Origin: an uncultured delta proteobacterium
Lineage (GTDB): Bacteria; Desulfobacterota; Desulfovibrionia; Desulfovibrionales; Desulfovibrionaceae
DNA length: 64,000 nt
Direction: 5' to 3'
Assembly (NCBI GenBank): GCA_903843965.1
Contig: CAIMRY010000026.1
Coordinates: 1 to 64,000, forward strand
The first letter of the stretch is position 1. Each line of letters opens with the position of its first letter. This document shows positions 40,404 to 48,852 of this stretch, piece after piece. The notes under the pieces were generated by a model that made no database searches, was not told the DNA's origin, and saw only the letters and a list, made by a program, of their open reading frames with translations. Both the position numbers and the translations under genes were made by a program.

Positions 40404-42029
40404 CTACTTCCCGAACGGGCACTTGGGGTACACGCAGGTGCGGCAGTTCAGGCAGAAGCCGCCCTCGGCCATGCGCGCCAGGTCGCCCCGCGTGATCTCG
40501 ATCCCGGCCAGCACGCGCGGCAGCAGGATGTCCAGGCTGGTGGCCTTGTGGAACAGCGCGCAGGCGGGCACGCCGATGACCCTGGCCTGGCCTATTCGCC
40601 CCAGCAGGGTCATGGCCCCGGGCAGGATGGGCGCGCCGTAGAGCATGTCCGTCAGCCCGGCCTGGATGAGCCCCTTGCGGGTCACGTCATCGGGATCGAC
40701 AGAGAGCCCGGCGGTGGTGATGATCAGGTCCGCGCCCTGGGCCAGCAGCCCGGCCACTGCCTCAGCTATTTGCTGCGAGTCGTCCGGCACGATGGCCTCG
40801 GCCGCCACGCTGGAGCCCAGCCGCTCCACCTTCTCGCGCACGATGGGCGCGAACTTGTCCTCGATGAGTCCCTGGAAGACCTCGCTGCCGGTGACCAGCA
40901 CGCCGACCTGCATGGCCCGAAGCGGGACCACGCGCAAAAGCGGCCCGGCGGCCAGCACGGCCTGGGCCTTGCGGAAGTTCTCCGCAGTGAGGAACAGCGG
41001 CACGGCCCGCGCCCCGGCCAGGGCCTTGCCTTCCTCGGCCAGCACGCCGGAGTGGCGGCAGGCGCAGACCACGTCGGGCACGATGTTGAAGGCCTCCAGC
41101 CGCTCCCGGTCCACCTCGAACACGCCGGTGCAGGCGGCGCGGAAATTGATCTTGCCCTCGCGCGGGGTCTCGTCGAAGCTGATGTTCTCGCCCGCCATGA
41201 GTTTGGCGAAGGCCAGCGCGGCCTCGTTTTCGTGCACGAAGCCGCTGGGCGCGTCCTGTTCCAGGTACACGTGCGCCCGGCCCATCTGCTGTAGGCGGCA
41301 GACATCGCCGCCGGTAAGGGTCTGCCCGGCCTGGAACTCCACACCCTTGCTCTCGCCGGGGACTATGCGCGTCATGTCGTGCAGGGCGCGGTGGCCCACG
41401 GCCTCGGCCACGGGCACGGCCCGGAGCAGGTCGCCGGGCTCCACGCCCAGGCTGTCCACCGGCGCGCCCTGGTACGGGGCCTCGCCCTGGCAGCCCCGGC
41501 AGATGGCCCCGTCCGGCGCGGGGTAGGGCTCAGCGCAGATGGGGCACAGGGCCACGCGGCCCATGCCCTTGTGCTTGCGCGAGCGGTCGAGCATCTGGAT
41601 GGGCGAAAGTGAGCAGATGTCCTCGCCTGCAGCCTCGATCTCGGCGAACAGGCGGTCCGTGTCCTGGTCGGCCTTGGCCTTGAGCTTGAGGAACCAGGAG
41701 CTGATCTCGGGGTAGGCGGCCATCTTGTCCACGTCGAGCCAGACGCGGAAGCCCGCGCCGGTGAACTTGTCGTACAGGGCCACGGCGTAGCGGCCCAGGT
41801 TCAGCACGCGCACCCAGCCGTTGCCCACGGTGCAGGGGGTCAGTATCTGCACGGCGTCGGGCAGGCACTTGGGCGTCTCCACCACGGCCTCGAACAGCGT
41901 GCCCTCGGGCAGCTGCCTGCGCGCCAGCTCGACCATGTACCCGCCGATCAACAGGCCCGGCGCGGGGTAGCCGTGGAAGGCCGCGGCCTTGTCCTTGAAC
42001 TCCTGGAAGCTGTAGGGGCCGATGTTCAT
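40404..42029 (-). CDS. FmdE-MoeA-like fusion protein (molybdopterin-binding)
   Basis: 541 residues from ATG 42029 (GAGG upstream). The N-terminal FmdE-type domain (about 1-150; FHGYPAPGLLIGGYMVELA) is followed by a zinc ribbon (CPICAEPYPAPDGAICRGC). A MoeA-like part includes the MoCF-biosynthesis domain about 370-500 (VGVLVTGSEVFQGL, LIITTAGLSVDPDD). The C-terminus has clustered cysteines (CLNCRTCVYPKC). It is probably involved in metal insertion into molybdopterin or maturation of a formate or formylmethanofuran dehydrogenase-type enzyme. The specific enzyme is not in the window. Confidence 0.85.
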   Translation of the reverse strand: MNIGPYSFQEFKDKAAAFHGYPAPGLLIGGYMVELARRQLPEGTLFEAVVETPKCLPDAVQILTPCTVGNGWVRVLNLGRYAVALYDKFTGAGFRVWLDVDKMAAYPEISSWFLKLKAKADQDTDRLFAEIEAAGEDICSLSPIQMLDRSRKHKGMGRVALCPICAEPYPAPDGAICRGCQGEAPYQGAPVDSLGVEPGDLLRAVPVAEAVGHRALHDMTRIVPGESKGVEFQAGQTLTGGDVCRLQQMGRAHVYLEQDAPSGFVHENEAALAFAKLMAGENISFDETPREGKINFRAACTGVFEVDRERLEAFNIVPDVVCACRHSGVLAEEGKALAGARAVPLFLTAENFRKAQAVLAAGPLLRVVPLRAMQVGVLVTGSEVFQGLIEDKFAPIVREKVERLGSSVAAEAIVPDDSQQIAEAVAGLLAQGADLIITTAGLSVDPDDVTRKGLIQAGLTDMLYGAPILPGAMTLLGRIGQARVIGVPACALFHKATSLDILLPRVLAGIEITRGDLARMAEGGFCLNCRTCVYPKCPFGK

Positions 42030-42336
42030 GAACGCCTCGCGCGGCACCGGGTGCTGTGCTGGTTTGTGCTGTGGCAGCGGGCCTGGTTCGTATTTGGTGC
42101 AATAGCGCGTCCGGGAGCGGCGGGTCAACCTGATCGCAGAGCGTCTGCACCTCCCGACTCCGCAATGCCTCGCCGCTGTCGGTCGACGCTACGCGCCGGG
42201 GCCGCAGAACAGAAGCGCGGGCCGGGGCGCAGGCCCGCATCGCCGGAGGGCTTGTCCCCGGACCGGCAGGTGCGCTACACATGGGCCGGAGTCGACGTCT
42301 TGCCCGCTCCGCACAACCCCTGCCGGAGGCTTCCCA
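42030..42336. other. Divergent intergenic region, FmdE-MoeA and BMP genes
   Basis: About 300 GC-rich bases between divergent genes. Several GC inverted repeats are possible, but I see no riboswitch or operator I can name. The BMP gene start has GGAGG-like sequence (CCGGAGGC) before it. Confidence 0.4.
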
Positions 42337-43509
42337 ATGCCGTTGAAAACACTTGTCGCCGCCTGCCTGACCCTGTGTCTGGCGGCCGCCGGTATTTCGT
42401 CTGTCGGCGTCCTGTCTGTCGGGCAGCTGTCCGTTGGAGTCCGCGCGGCCCAGGCCGCCGGTCCTGCCGTGGCCCCCGCCGCGAAACAGAGGCTGCGCGC
42501 CGCCTTTCTGTTCCTGGAGACCATCGACGACCAGGGCTGGACCACCTCCCACCACGACGGCATCGAGTACCTGAAGCGGCAGCTGGGCGACCAGGTGGAG
42601 GTGTCGTACACCGAGAACGTGCACACCCAGGCCGAGGCCGAACGCGTGCTGCGCGTTTACGCCAGCCAGGGCTATGATGTTATCTTCGGCACCACCTTTT
42701 CCTACATGGAGGCCATGGACACGGTGGCGGGCGAGTACCCCACGGTCGTGTTCATGCACTGCTCGGGATACAAGACCCGGCCCAACCTGGGCACCTACAT
42801 GGTGCGCATCGAGCAGGGCGAGTACCTGGCGGGCTACCTGGCCGGGCTCATGGGCTACAGGAACGTGGGCACCGTGGCCACCCAGCCCATCCCCGAGGTG
42901 CTGCGCGGCATCGACGCCTTCACCCTGGGTCTGGTGCGCGGTCTCAAGGAATCCGGGATCGCCTTCGACCCAGGCCGGGTCAACACCGTGGTCTGGCTCA
43001 ACTCCTGGCGCGACGCCGTGCACGAGACCGCCCTGGCCGTGGCCCTGGCCGCCAAGGAGCACGACCTTATCCGCCAGATGGCCGACACGCCGGAGACCTC
43101 CCGCGCCGCCTGCCAGAAGGGCGTGGCCGCCATGGGCTACGGCACGGACTCCGCAAAGTACGGCGCGGCCTGCGCGCTGACCTCCACCACCTTCCAGTGG
43201 GGGCCGCTGTATGTGGACATCCTCAAGAAAATCATGGCCGGAACCTGGCGCAGCGAGCAGATGTTCGTGGGCTTCGAGGCGGGCGGCGTGGAGCTTTCGC
43301 CCTTTGGCCCGGCCGTGCCGCAGGCCGTGGCGGCCAAGGTCCTGGCGCTGGAGGCCAAAATGGCCAGGGGCGAGGACATGAGCTTTGCCGGGCCCATCTT
43401 TGACCAGGCCGGGGCCCTGCGCGTCAAGAAGGGGCAAAAGGCCACGGACGCGGAGCTTCTGTCTCTGCGCTGGCTGGTCAAGGGCGTGGTCGGCCAGGTG
43501 TCGGAATAG
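42337..43509 (+). CDS. BMP-family periplasmic binding protein
   Basis: 390 residues with a long signal peptide ending around AAQAAG. The Bmp/PnrA-like fold shows AAFLFLETIDDQGWTTSHHDG, YDVIFGTTFSYMEAM, GYLAGLMGYRNVGTVATQPIPE and NSWRD. Family members bind nucleosides or related purines for ABC uptake. No permease genes are adjacent, so it may be an orphan or act with a distant transporter. Its stop codon is inside an 11-bp tandem repeat. Confidence 0.88.
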   Translation: MPLKTLVAACLTLCLAAAGISSVGVLSVGQLSVGVRAAQAAGPAVAPAAKQRLRAAFLFLETIDDQGWTTSHHDGIEYLKRQLGDQVEVSYTENVHTQAEAERVLRVYASQGYDVIFGTTFSYMEAMDTVAGEYPTVVFMHCSGYKTRPNLGTYMVRIEQGEYLAGYLAGLMGYRNVGTVATQPIPEVLRGIDAFTLGLVRGLKESGIAFDPGRVNTVVWLNSWRDAVHETALAVALAAKEHDLIRQMADTPETSRAACQKGVAAMGYGTDSAKYGAACALTSTTFQWGPLYVDILKKIMAGTWRSEQMFVGFEAGGVELSPFGPAVPQAVAAKVLALEAKMARGEDMSFAGPIFDQAGALRVKKGQKATDAELLSLRWLVKGVVGQVSE

Positions 43510-43546
43510 GGCCGGAATAGGGCCGGAATAGGGCCGGAATAGGGCC
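43503..43546. repeat. 11-bp tandem repeat, four exact copies, at the BMP gene stop
   Basis: GGAATAGGGCC is repeated four times without change. The gene's TAG stop lies in the first unit, so changes in copy number would not affect the protein. Recent expansion is likely given perfect identity. Confidence 0.95.
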
Positions 43547-43621
43547 GGGGCGCGCCATTCGCGCTTGGTCTTCGCGCGAGGCATTCCGGGCCGTTGTGCA
43601 CGGCGAGAGGCCTGGCCCTCT

Positions 43622-44419
43622 TCAGGCAAAGGGCATGCGCAGCAGCCCCCACAGCCCTGACCAGGAGCGCTCGCGGAAGATGGTCAGGCCGATGGCCATG
43701 CCCTCGTGCCCCTTGGCTGGCTGGTCCAGGTAGGTGGCAAAGGCGCGGTCCCACCAGGGGAAGCAGAAGCCGTAGTTGGTGTTGGCCTCGGCCATGTCCG
43801 TGCTGTGGTGCATGCGGTGCATGTCCGGGGTCACGATGATCCGGCGCAGGGCCCGGTCCAGGCGGAGCGGCAGGCGCGCGTTGGCGTGGTTGAACATGGG
43901 CAGGGCGTTGAGCAACAGCTCGAAGCCGAGCACGGCCCAGGCCGGGGGGCCCAGGGCCAGCACCAGCAGGAGTTTGTAGCCCAGCGACAGCAGCAGCTCC
44001 AGCGGATGGAAGCGCACCGCCGTGGTCAGGTCGAGCACGGTGTCCGCGTGGTGCACCCGGTGCAGCCGCCAGAACCAGCGCCAGCGGTGCGAGGCCACGT
44101 GCTGGCCGTAGATGGCCAGGTCCAGGAGCAGGATGCAGGCCAGCCCGGCTGCGGGCTCGGGCAGCGGCAACCCGTGGGCGGTCAGAAGATTGAGCAGGCC
44201 AAAGCCCCGGGCCTGGGCCAGGCCGGCCAGGCCCACGGGCAGCACGGGCACGGCCAGCCGGATGAGCAGGGTGGCCAGGGCCACCAGCCCCAGGTTGCCG
44301 GGCCAGCGCCGCAGCCGCTCGGCCGGGCGGGGCAGGCGCGGGGCCAGCACCTCCCACAGCCCCAGGGCCAGCGCCACGCCCAGGAACACCGACAGCCGCA
44401 GCAGGGCCTCGTATTTCAT
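43622..44419 (-). CDS. Sterol desaturase/fatty-acid hydroxylase family protein
   Basis: 265 residues with several membrane helices and the histidine clusters of the family: HVASH, then WRLHRVHH, HPLELL, then MHRMHHS. These bind a di-iron centre used to hydroxylate or desaturate lipids with oxygen, notable in a likely anaerobe. ATG 44419 is chosen as the start of the first hydrophobic helix; the frame upstream is low-complexity. Confidence 0.85.
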   Translation of the reverse strand: MKYEALLRLSVFLGVALALGLWEVLAPRLPRPAERLRRWPGNLGLVALATLLIRLAVPVLPVGLAGLAQARGFGLLNLLTAHGLPLPEPAAGLACILLLDLAIYGQHVASHRWRWFWRLHRVHHADTVLDLTTAVRFHPLELLLSLGYKLLLVLALGPPAWAVLGFELLLNALPMFNHANARLPLRLDRALRRIIVTPDMHRMHHSTDMAEANTNYGFCFPWWDRAFATYLDQPAKGHEGMAIGLTIFRERSWSGLWGLLRMPFA

Positions 44420-44493
44420 GCCGCACCCCGGCCCGGCGCAACGCCAGGCGTGCCGCAAAATGCGCCGCTGGCGCGGGCGTTGCCGCGAGGGTG

Positions 44494-44589
44494 GAATGCG
44501 CCGTTGCATGCGGCGTTGAATCGGGCATCGAATCGGGCATCGAATCTGGCGTTGAATCTGGCGTTGAACTCGCCGTCGAATGCGCCGTG
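44494..44589. repeat. 12-bp imperfect tandem repeat, eight units
   Basis: Eight consecutive 12-base units of the form GAATSKGGCRTY (two pairs are identical). They lie just downstream of the stop of the glycosyltransferase gene at 44613. The multiple-of-three period keeps a frame open on both strands but no gene is supported. Confidence 0.85.
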
Positions 44590-44612
44590 GCGCTCAGGCT
44601 TGCCAGGCCGCA

Positions 44613-45347
44613 TCAGTCTTTTGTCGCGCATGGCGCGCCTCCGTCTGTTGCAGCGTCGGATGCGTCGTTGATTTTGCCGTTGCCGTCAGCGTCGCTGGAA
44701 GCGTCGTCGGAGAGGAGTCGGGCGGCCTCGGGGTGCCTCTCCAGGTAGTCGTCCAGCCCGGCCTTGTCGTCGATGTCGCGCCAGGGCGGCAGCAGGTACG
44801 TTGTGCGCCCGGCCCGGCGCAGGGCGTCGAGCGTTTGGGCCAGCACCCTGGGCGTGCCCCAGTCGATGCCGCCCGGCACCCCGGAGCCGAAGGCCTCCGG
44901 CGCGAAGCTGCCGCGCCGCATGGCGATGAGGTGGTAGCCGCCGTCCAGAGCCGGGCCGAGCACCACGTCGTGCTCGTCCAGGCGGTCCAGCGCCTCAGTC
45001 AGGAATTCCACGGGCCGGTCCGGGGCGTCTGTGCCCACCAGCACGGCGCGCTCCGCGCCACGGGCAAAGGCTCCCGCAAAGGCGTGGAGCATGCGCTGGC
45101 CCAGGTCCGCGCCTTGTTGCGGGGCATAGTCGTACCCGGACCCCAACCAGGACGAGAACTCCGGCCCGCGCCTGGCCGGGGCGAAGCAGATGGTCACAGG
45201 CAGGCCATGGCTTGCCGCCGCCGCCAGGGTCTGCTCCGCGAAATGCCGCGCCAGCCGCGCCGCCGCCGCAACGCCGATCTGCGCCGCCAGCCGCGTCTTG
45301 ACCGCTCCGGGCTCCGGAAACTTGAGGAACACGATCACACGTCGCAT
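44613..45347 (-). CDS. Glycosyltransferase, rSAM/selenodomain-associated type 1 (TIGR04282-like)
   Basis: 244 residues: VIVFLKFPEPGAVKTRLAAQ at the N-terminus, VLVGTDAPDRPVEFL, then VVLGPALDGGYHLIAM, then WRDIDDKAGLDDY. These are hallmarks of the TIGR04282 family of nucleotidyl/glycosyl transferases found with ArsS-type radical-SAM genes. A short acidic tail (SDDASSDADGNGK) is added. It is 10 bases after the type 2 transferase on the same strand. Confidence 0.88.
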   Translation of the reverse strand: MRRVIVFLKFPEPGAVKTRLAAQIGVAAAARLARHFAEQTLAAAASHGLPVTICFAPARRGPEFSSWLGSGYDYAPQQGADLGQRMLHAFAGAFARGAERAVLVGTDAPDRPVEFLTEALDRLDEHDVVLGPALDGGYHLIAMRRGSFAPEAFGSGVPGGIDWGTPRVLAQTLDALRRAGRTTYLLPPWRDIDDKAGLDDYLERHPEAARLLSDDASSDADGNGKINDASDAATDGGAPCATKD

Positions 45348-45357
45348 GGGGGCCGCC

Positions 45358-46380
45358 TCATGTGTAGAACCTCGCCAGTCGTTGCGGGCTCGCGCCCAGG
45401 TGGTACAGGGCGCGCAGCAGAAGATTGCGCCCGGTGCAGCGCAGCAGGCCCTCGGCCTCCCAGCGCCGGGCCGAGGTGGCCGCGCAGGCCGTGAGCAGCC
45501 GGATGCGCTGTCCGGATTGTCGCAGCCGGGTCATGAGCTCCAGGTCCTCCATCAGCGGGATGTCCGCAAAGCCGCCCAGGGCCTGGAAGCAGTCTTGGCG
45601 CAGGAAGATGGCCTGGTCGCCGTAGGGCGCGCGGAAAAGCCGGGCGCGCACATTGGCCGCCCAGGCGATGAACCGCAGGCCGAGGCCGGGCGGGCCGCCC
45701 TCCGGCGCGATGCGCAAGGCGAAGGCCCCGCCGCAGATGTCCGGGTCGGACAGGGCCTGCCCGATCAGCGGGAAGGCGTCTGGCGGCAGGCGCGTGTCCG
45801 CGTGGAGGAAGAGCAGGACGTTCCCGCGCGCGGCCCTGGCCCCGGCGTTCATTTGCCGGGCGCGGCCCTTGTCTGTGGCCAGCCCCCTGACTTGGGCCGT
45901 GGGGGCGGCGGCGGCGCCTTCGGGCCTAGCCTGGCCCTCGGGGAAATACGGGCCCTGCGGCATGGCCGCGCCTTCGGCAATGGCCTGGCCCTTGGCCATG
46001 GCCGCCAGGGTGCGCTGCTCCGGGTCGCCGTCCGCCACCAGGATTTCCGCCAGCCGCAGCTCCGCCGCCCCTGTCGCCACCGCCCCTGTCGCCATCGGCA
46101 GCGGCTTGGGGCCGCCAGCGGCCGGGATATCCGCAAGATGCGCCAGCAGCGCCCGGATGCGCGCCTCCTCCCGATAGACGGGAATGATCACCGAAAGGGC
46201 CAGGGGCGGCGTGTCGGGCGGCCTGTCAGAAGTCCGGTCGGAAGTCCGGTCGGAAGTCCGGTCGGAAGTCCGGTCGGAAGTCGGGCCGGGAGGTCTGCCA
46301 GGCGCTGCGCTGGGCAAGGCGTCCGGCAAGGCGCCGGGCAAGGCGTCGGGCGTCGTGACAAAAGGCTCGGGCTGGTCCAT
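45358..46380 (-). CDS. GT2-family glycosyltransferase, rSAM/selenodomain-associated type 2 (TIGR04283-like)
   Basis: 340 residues from ATG 46380. The GT-A core is recognised by LSVIIPVYREEARI, LVADGDP, DKGRARQMNAGARAARGNVLL, FLHADTRLP and the acceptor-site MEDLELMTRLRQ. Two additions are unusual: an N-terminal tail with five TSDR repeats from a 12-bp tandem repeat, and a Pro/Ala/Gly-rich insertion between the first and second blocks (AAMPQGPYFPEGQARPEG). The usual family length is about 220-240 residues. It is adjacent to the type 1 transferase. Confidence 0.88.
   Translation of the reverse strand: MDQPEPFVTTPDALPGALPDALPSAAPGRPPGPTSDRTSDRTSDRTSDRTSDRPPDTPPLALSVIIPVYREEARIRALLAHLADIPAAGGPKPLPMATGAVATGAAELRLAEILVADGDPEQRTLAAMAKGQAIAEGAAMPQGPYFPEGQARPEGAAAAPTAQVRGLATDKGRARQMNAGARAARGNVLLFLHADTRLPPDAFPLIGQALSDPDICGGAFALRIAPEGGPPGLGLRFIAWAANVRARLFRAPYGDQAIFLRQDCFQALGGFADIPLMEDLELMTRLRQSGQRIRLLTACAATSARRWEAEGLLRCTGRNLLLRALYHLGASPQRLARFYT
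46229..46288. repeat. 12-bp in-frame tandem repeat coding for TSDR units
   Basis: Five units of GGAAGTCCGGTC (first begins AGAAG, last ends CGGGCC). On the minus strand they encode five Thr-Ser-Asp-Arg repeats near the N-terminus of the GT2 transferase. Confidence 0.92.
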
Positions 46381-46461
46381 GGGCCATGCTAGCAGGTGCG
46401 CGGTGGAAACAAAAGGCTTGGGCGCGTTGCGGCGGCAGATGGAATGGGCTAGAAACAGCCC

Positions 46462-47178
46462 ATGACAGAAGCCCACACCCCAAACCGCACGGGCGGCAAC
46501 GCCCCCAGGATCATCCTGGCCGCCCTGCTGCTGCTGGCCGTGGCGGCCTTCTTCGTCCTGGGCCTGGACAGATACCTGACCCTGGCCGCGCTCAAGTCCT
46601 CTCTGGAGGAGCTGCGGCTGCTGGTGGCGGAGCAGCCGCTCAGGTCCGCCGCAGCCTATTTCGCGTTCTATGTCACGGTCATCGCGCTGGGGCTGCCCGG
46701 AGCGACCATCCTGACCCTGGCCGGGGGCGCGCTGTTCGGCTTTGGCCGGGGGCTGGTGCTGGCCAGCTTCGCCAGCACGCTGGGCGCGTCGTTGTCCTGC
46801 CTTGCGGCGCGCTATGTGCTGCGCGGCTGGGTCCAGGCGCACTTCGGCTCCCGGCTGGCCCGGGTCAACGAGGGCATCGAGCGTGAGGGGGCCTTTTATC
46901 TCTTCACCATGCGCATGATTCCGGCCCTGCCCTTTTTCGTCATCAATCCGGTCATGGGGCTCACGCCCATGCCCGTGCGCACCTTTGCCTGGGTCTCGCA
47001 GCTGGGAATGCTGCCGGCCACGGCGGTGTTCATCTACGCAGGCGGCCGACTGGCCCAGGTGCAGACCCCGGCGGGCGTGTTCTCGCCGGGGATTCTGGCG
47101 GCCCTGACGTTCATGGGGCTTCTGCCGCTGCTGGCCCGGCGGCTGATAGCCTGGCTGCGGGCCCGCAGGCGAACCTAG
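46462..47178 (+). CDS. TVP38/TMEM64-family (VTT domain) membrane protein
   Basis: 238 residues with about six hydrophobic helices and the VTT/DedA-like core: FYVTVIALGLPGATILTLAGGALFG and MRMIPALPFFVINPVMGLTPM. Members act as small-molecule or lipid transporters or scramblases. It is divergent from the two transferases and followed by an FAD oxidoreductase, a common VTT neighbour. It belongs to the same selenodomain-type gene set. Confidence 0.9.
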   Translation: MTEAHTPNRTGGNAPRIILAALLLLAVAAFFVLGLDRYLTLAALKSSLEELRLLVAEQPLRSAAAYFAFYVTVIALGLPGATILTLAGGALFGFGRGLVLASFASTLGASLSCLAARYVLRGWVQAHFGSRLARVNEGIEREGAFYLFTMRMIPALPFFVINPVMGLTPMPVRTFAWVSQLGMLPATAVFIYAGGRLAQVQTPAGVFSPGILAALTFMGLLPLLARRLIAWLRARRRT

Positions 47179-47315
47179 TGCCGAGTCCTTGGAAAGAGCG
47201 TGTATGCCAAGCGCGGCTTGGGAGAATTTCTCAGGCAAGACAGCGAATGGTTTCAGCGAAGGCTCAGTAAACATTGCCTGCATTGATTTCGTGGACGCGA
47301 CACGAGGGAGGGAGC

Positions 47316-48836
47316 ATGGCGGCATTCGACTACGACATCGCCATCATCGGCGGCGGGGCGGGCGGGCTTTCCGTGGCCGCAGGAGCGGCCCAGCTGGGGG
47401 CGCGCACCCTGCTCATCGAGCGCGGGCCGCACCTCGGCGGCGACTGCCTGTTCTACGGCTGCGTTCCGAGCAAGACCCTCATCGCCACGGCGCGCGCGCG
47501 CCACGTCATGGCCAATGCCGAGCGGCTGGGCCTGCCCGCCGTCAGCCTGCCGCCCGTGGACTTCGCCCTGGTGCGCGCGCGCATCGAGAGCGTCATCATG
47601 GACATTCGCGGCCACGACTCCATCGAGCGCTTCTGCGGCCTGGGGGCAGAGGTGCGCTTTGGCGCGGCGCGTTTCGTCAATGCGCACGAGGCCGAGATTG
47701 AGGGTGCAACGGGCGAAGCAGGCGGAACAGGCGGAACAGGCGGCCAGCGCGTGAGCGCGGCCAAATGGGTCATCGCCACGGGCTCCCGCGCGCAGATTCC
47801 GCCCATCCCCGGCCTGGCCCAGACCCCGCACCTGACCAACCGCGAGATATTTTCGCTCGACCGCCTGCCGGAGCGGCTGGTGATCCTCGGCGGCGGGCCC
47901 ATCGCCGTGGAGCTGGCCCAGGCCTTCCAGCGGCTGGGCTCGCAGGTGGAGGTCATCCAGCGCGGAGGGCGCATCCTCTCGCGCGACGACGCGGACATGG
48001 CCGCGCTCGTACAGCAGGCCCTGGAGGCCGAGGGCGTGCGCTTCCACCTGGGCGCGGGCTTCAGTTCCGTAAGCCAGGAGGGCGGGCAAAAGGTCGTCCG
48101 CTTCACCCAGGATGGCCCGGACGGTAAACCCCGTAGCGTGCGCGGCGACGCCCTGCTGGTGGCCCTGGGCCGCACGCCCAATGTCGAGGGCCTGGGCCTG
48201 GAGGCGGCTGGGGTGGCGTATTCGGGCAAGGGCATCGTGGTGGACGCGCGCCTGCGCACCAGCCAGAAGCACATCTTCGCCTGCGGCGACGTGACCGGGG
48301 CCTGGCAGTTCACCCACGCCGCAGGCTACGAAGCGGGCATCGTGGTGGCGGGCGCCATCTTCCGCCTGCCGCGCAAGGCCGACTATACCTGGATGCCCTG
48401 GTGCACGTACACCGAGCCGGGCCTGGCGCACATCGGCCTGAACGATACCCAGGCCCAGAAGGCCGGGCTCAAGCCCGGCGTGGACTACCGGGTGGTTACG
48501 GAGCGCTTTGCGGACAACGACAAGGCCAGGGCCGAGGCCGAGACCGGCGGCCTGGTCAAGCTGCTGCTCGGCGCGGACGGACACCCGCTGGGCGTGCAGA
48601 TCGTGGGGCATGGCGCGGGCGAGCTGTTGGGCGAGTGGGCGGCGGTGCTGGCGGGCAAGGTCTCGCTGACGGCCCTGGCGGGCATCACCCACCCGTACCC
48701 CACCCGCTGCGAGTCGGCCAAGGCCGTGGCCGGGCGCGTCATCGGCGAAAGACTTTTTTCCCCCACGGTGAAAAAGGCCCTGCACTACCTCTTCGGGCTC
48801 AAGGGCCGGGCCTGCGCGCCGGTCGATCCTGTGTGA
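47316..48836 (+). CDS. Dihydrolipoamide-dehydrogenase/mercuric-reductase-like FAD oxidoreductase
   Basis: 506 residues from ATG 47316, with GGAGGGAG just before. It has FAD-binding IIGGGAGGLSVAAGA, redox-active disulfide GGDCLFYGCVPSK, NAD-binding ILGGGPIAVELAQ, FACGDVT, and a dimerisation domain ending with the HPYPT motif that supplies the base. MerA-like metal-binding cysteines at the C-terminus are absent. A Gly/Thr-rich insertion (GEAGGTGGTGGQ) near residue 135 comes from GGCGGAACA repeats. It probably works with the VTT protein and radical-SAM protein. Confidence 0.92.
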   Translation: MAAFDYDIAIIGGGAGGLSVAAGAAQLGARTLLIERGPHLGGDCLFYGCVPSKTLIATARARHVMANAERLGLPAVSLPPVDFALVRARIESVIMDIRGHDSIERFCGLGAEVRFGAARFVNAHEAEIEGATGEAGGTGGTGGQRVSAAKWVIATGSRAQIPPIPGLAQTPHLTNREIFSLDRLPERLVILGGGPIAVELAQAFQRLGSQVEVIQRGGRILSRDDADMAALVQQALEAEGVRFHLGAGFSSVSQEGGQKVVRFTQDGPDGKPRSVRGDALLVALGRTPNVEGLGLEAAGVAYSGKGIVVDARLRTSQKHIFACGDVTGAWQFTHAAGYEAGIVVAGAIFRLPRKADYTWMPWCTYTEPGLAHIGLNDTQAQKAGLKPGVDYRVVTERFADNDKARAEAETGGLVKLLLGADGHPLGVQIVGHGAGELLGEWAAVLAGKVSLTALAGITHPYPTRCESAKAVAGRVIGERLFSPTVKKALHYLFGLKGRACAPVDPV

Positions 48837-48852
48837 GAGGAGCCGTAAGAGC

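Noticed and set aside
42030-42336. Molybdenum-cofactor or purine riboswitch
   Set aside because: The location between a molybdopterin-binding and a nucleoside-binding gene is suggestive, but I could not identify conserved riboswitch cores.
43503-43546. CRISPR-like repeat
   Set aside because: Units are 11 bases and directly adjacent with no spacers; it is a plain tandem repeat. No CRISPR array or cas gene was seen in the window.
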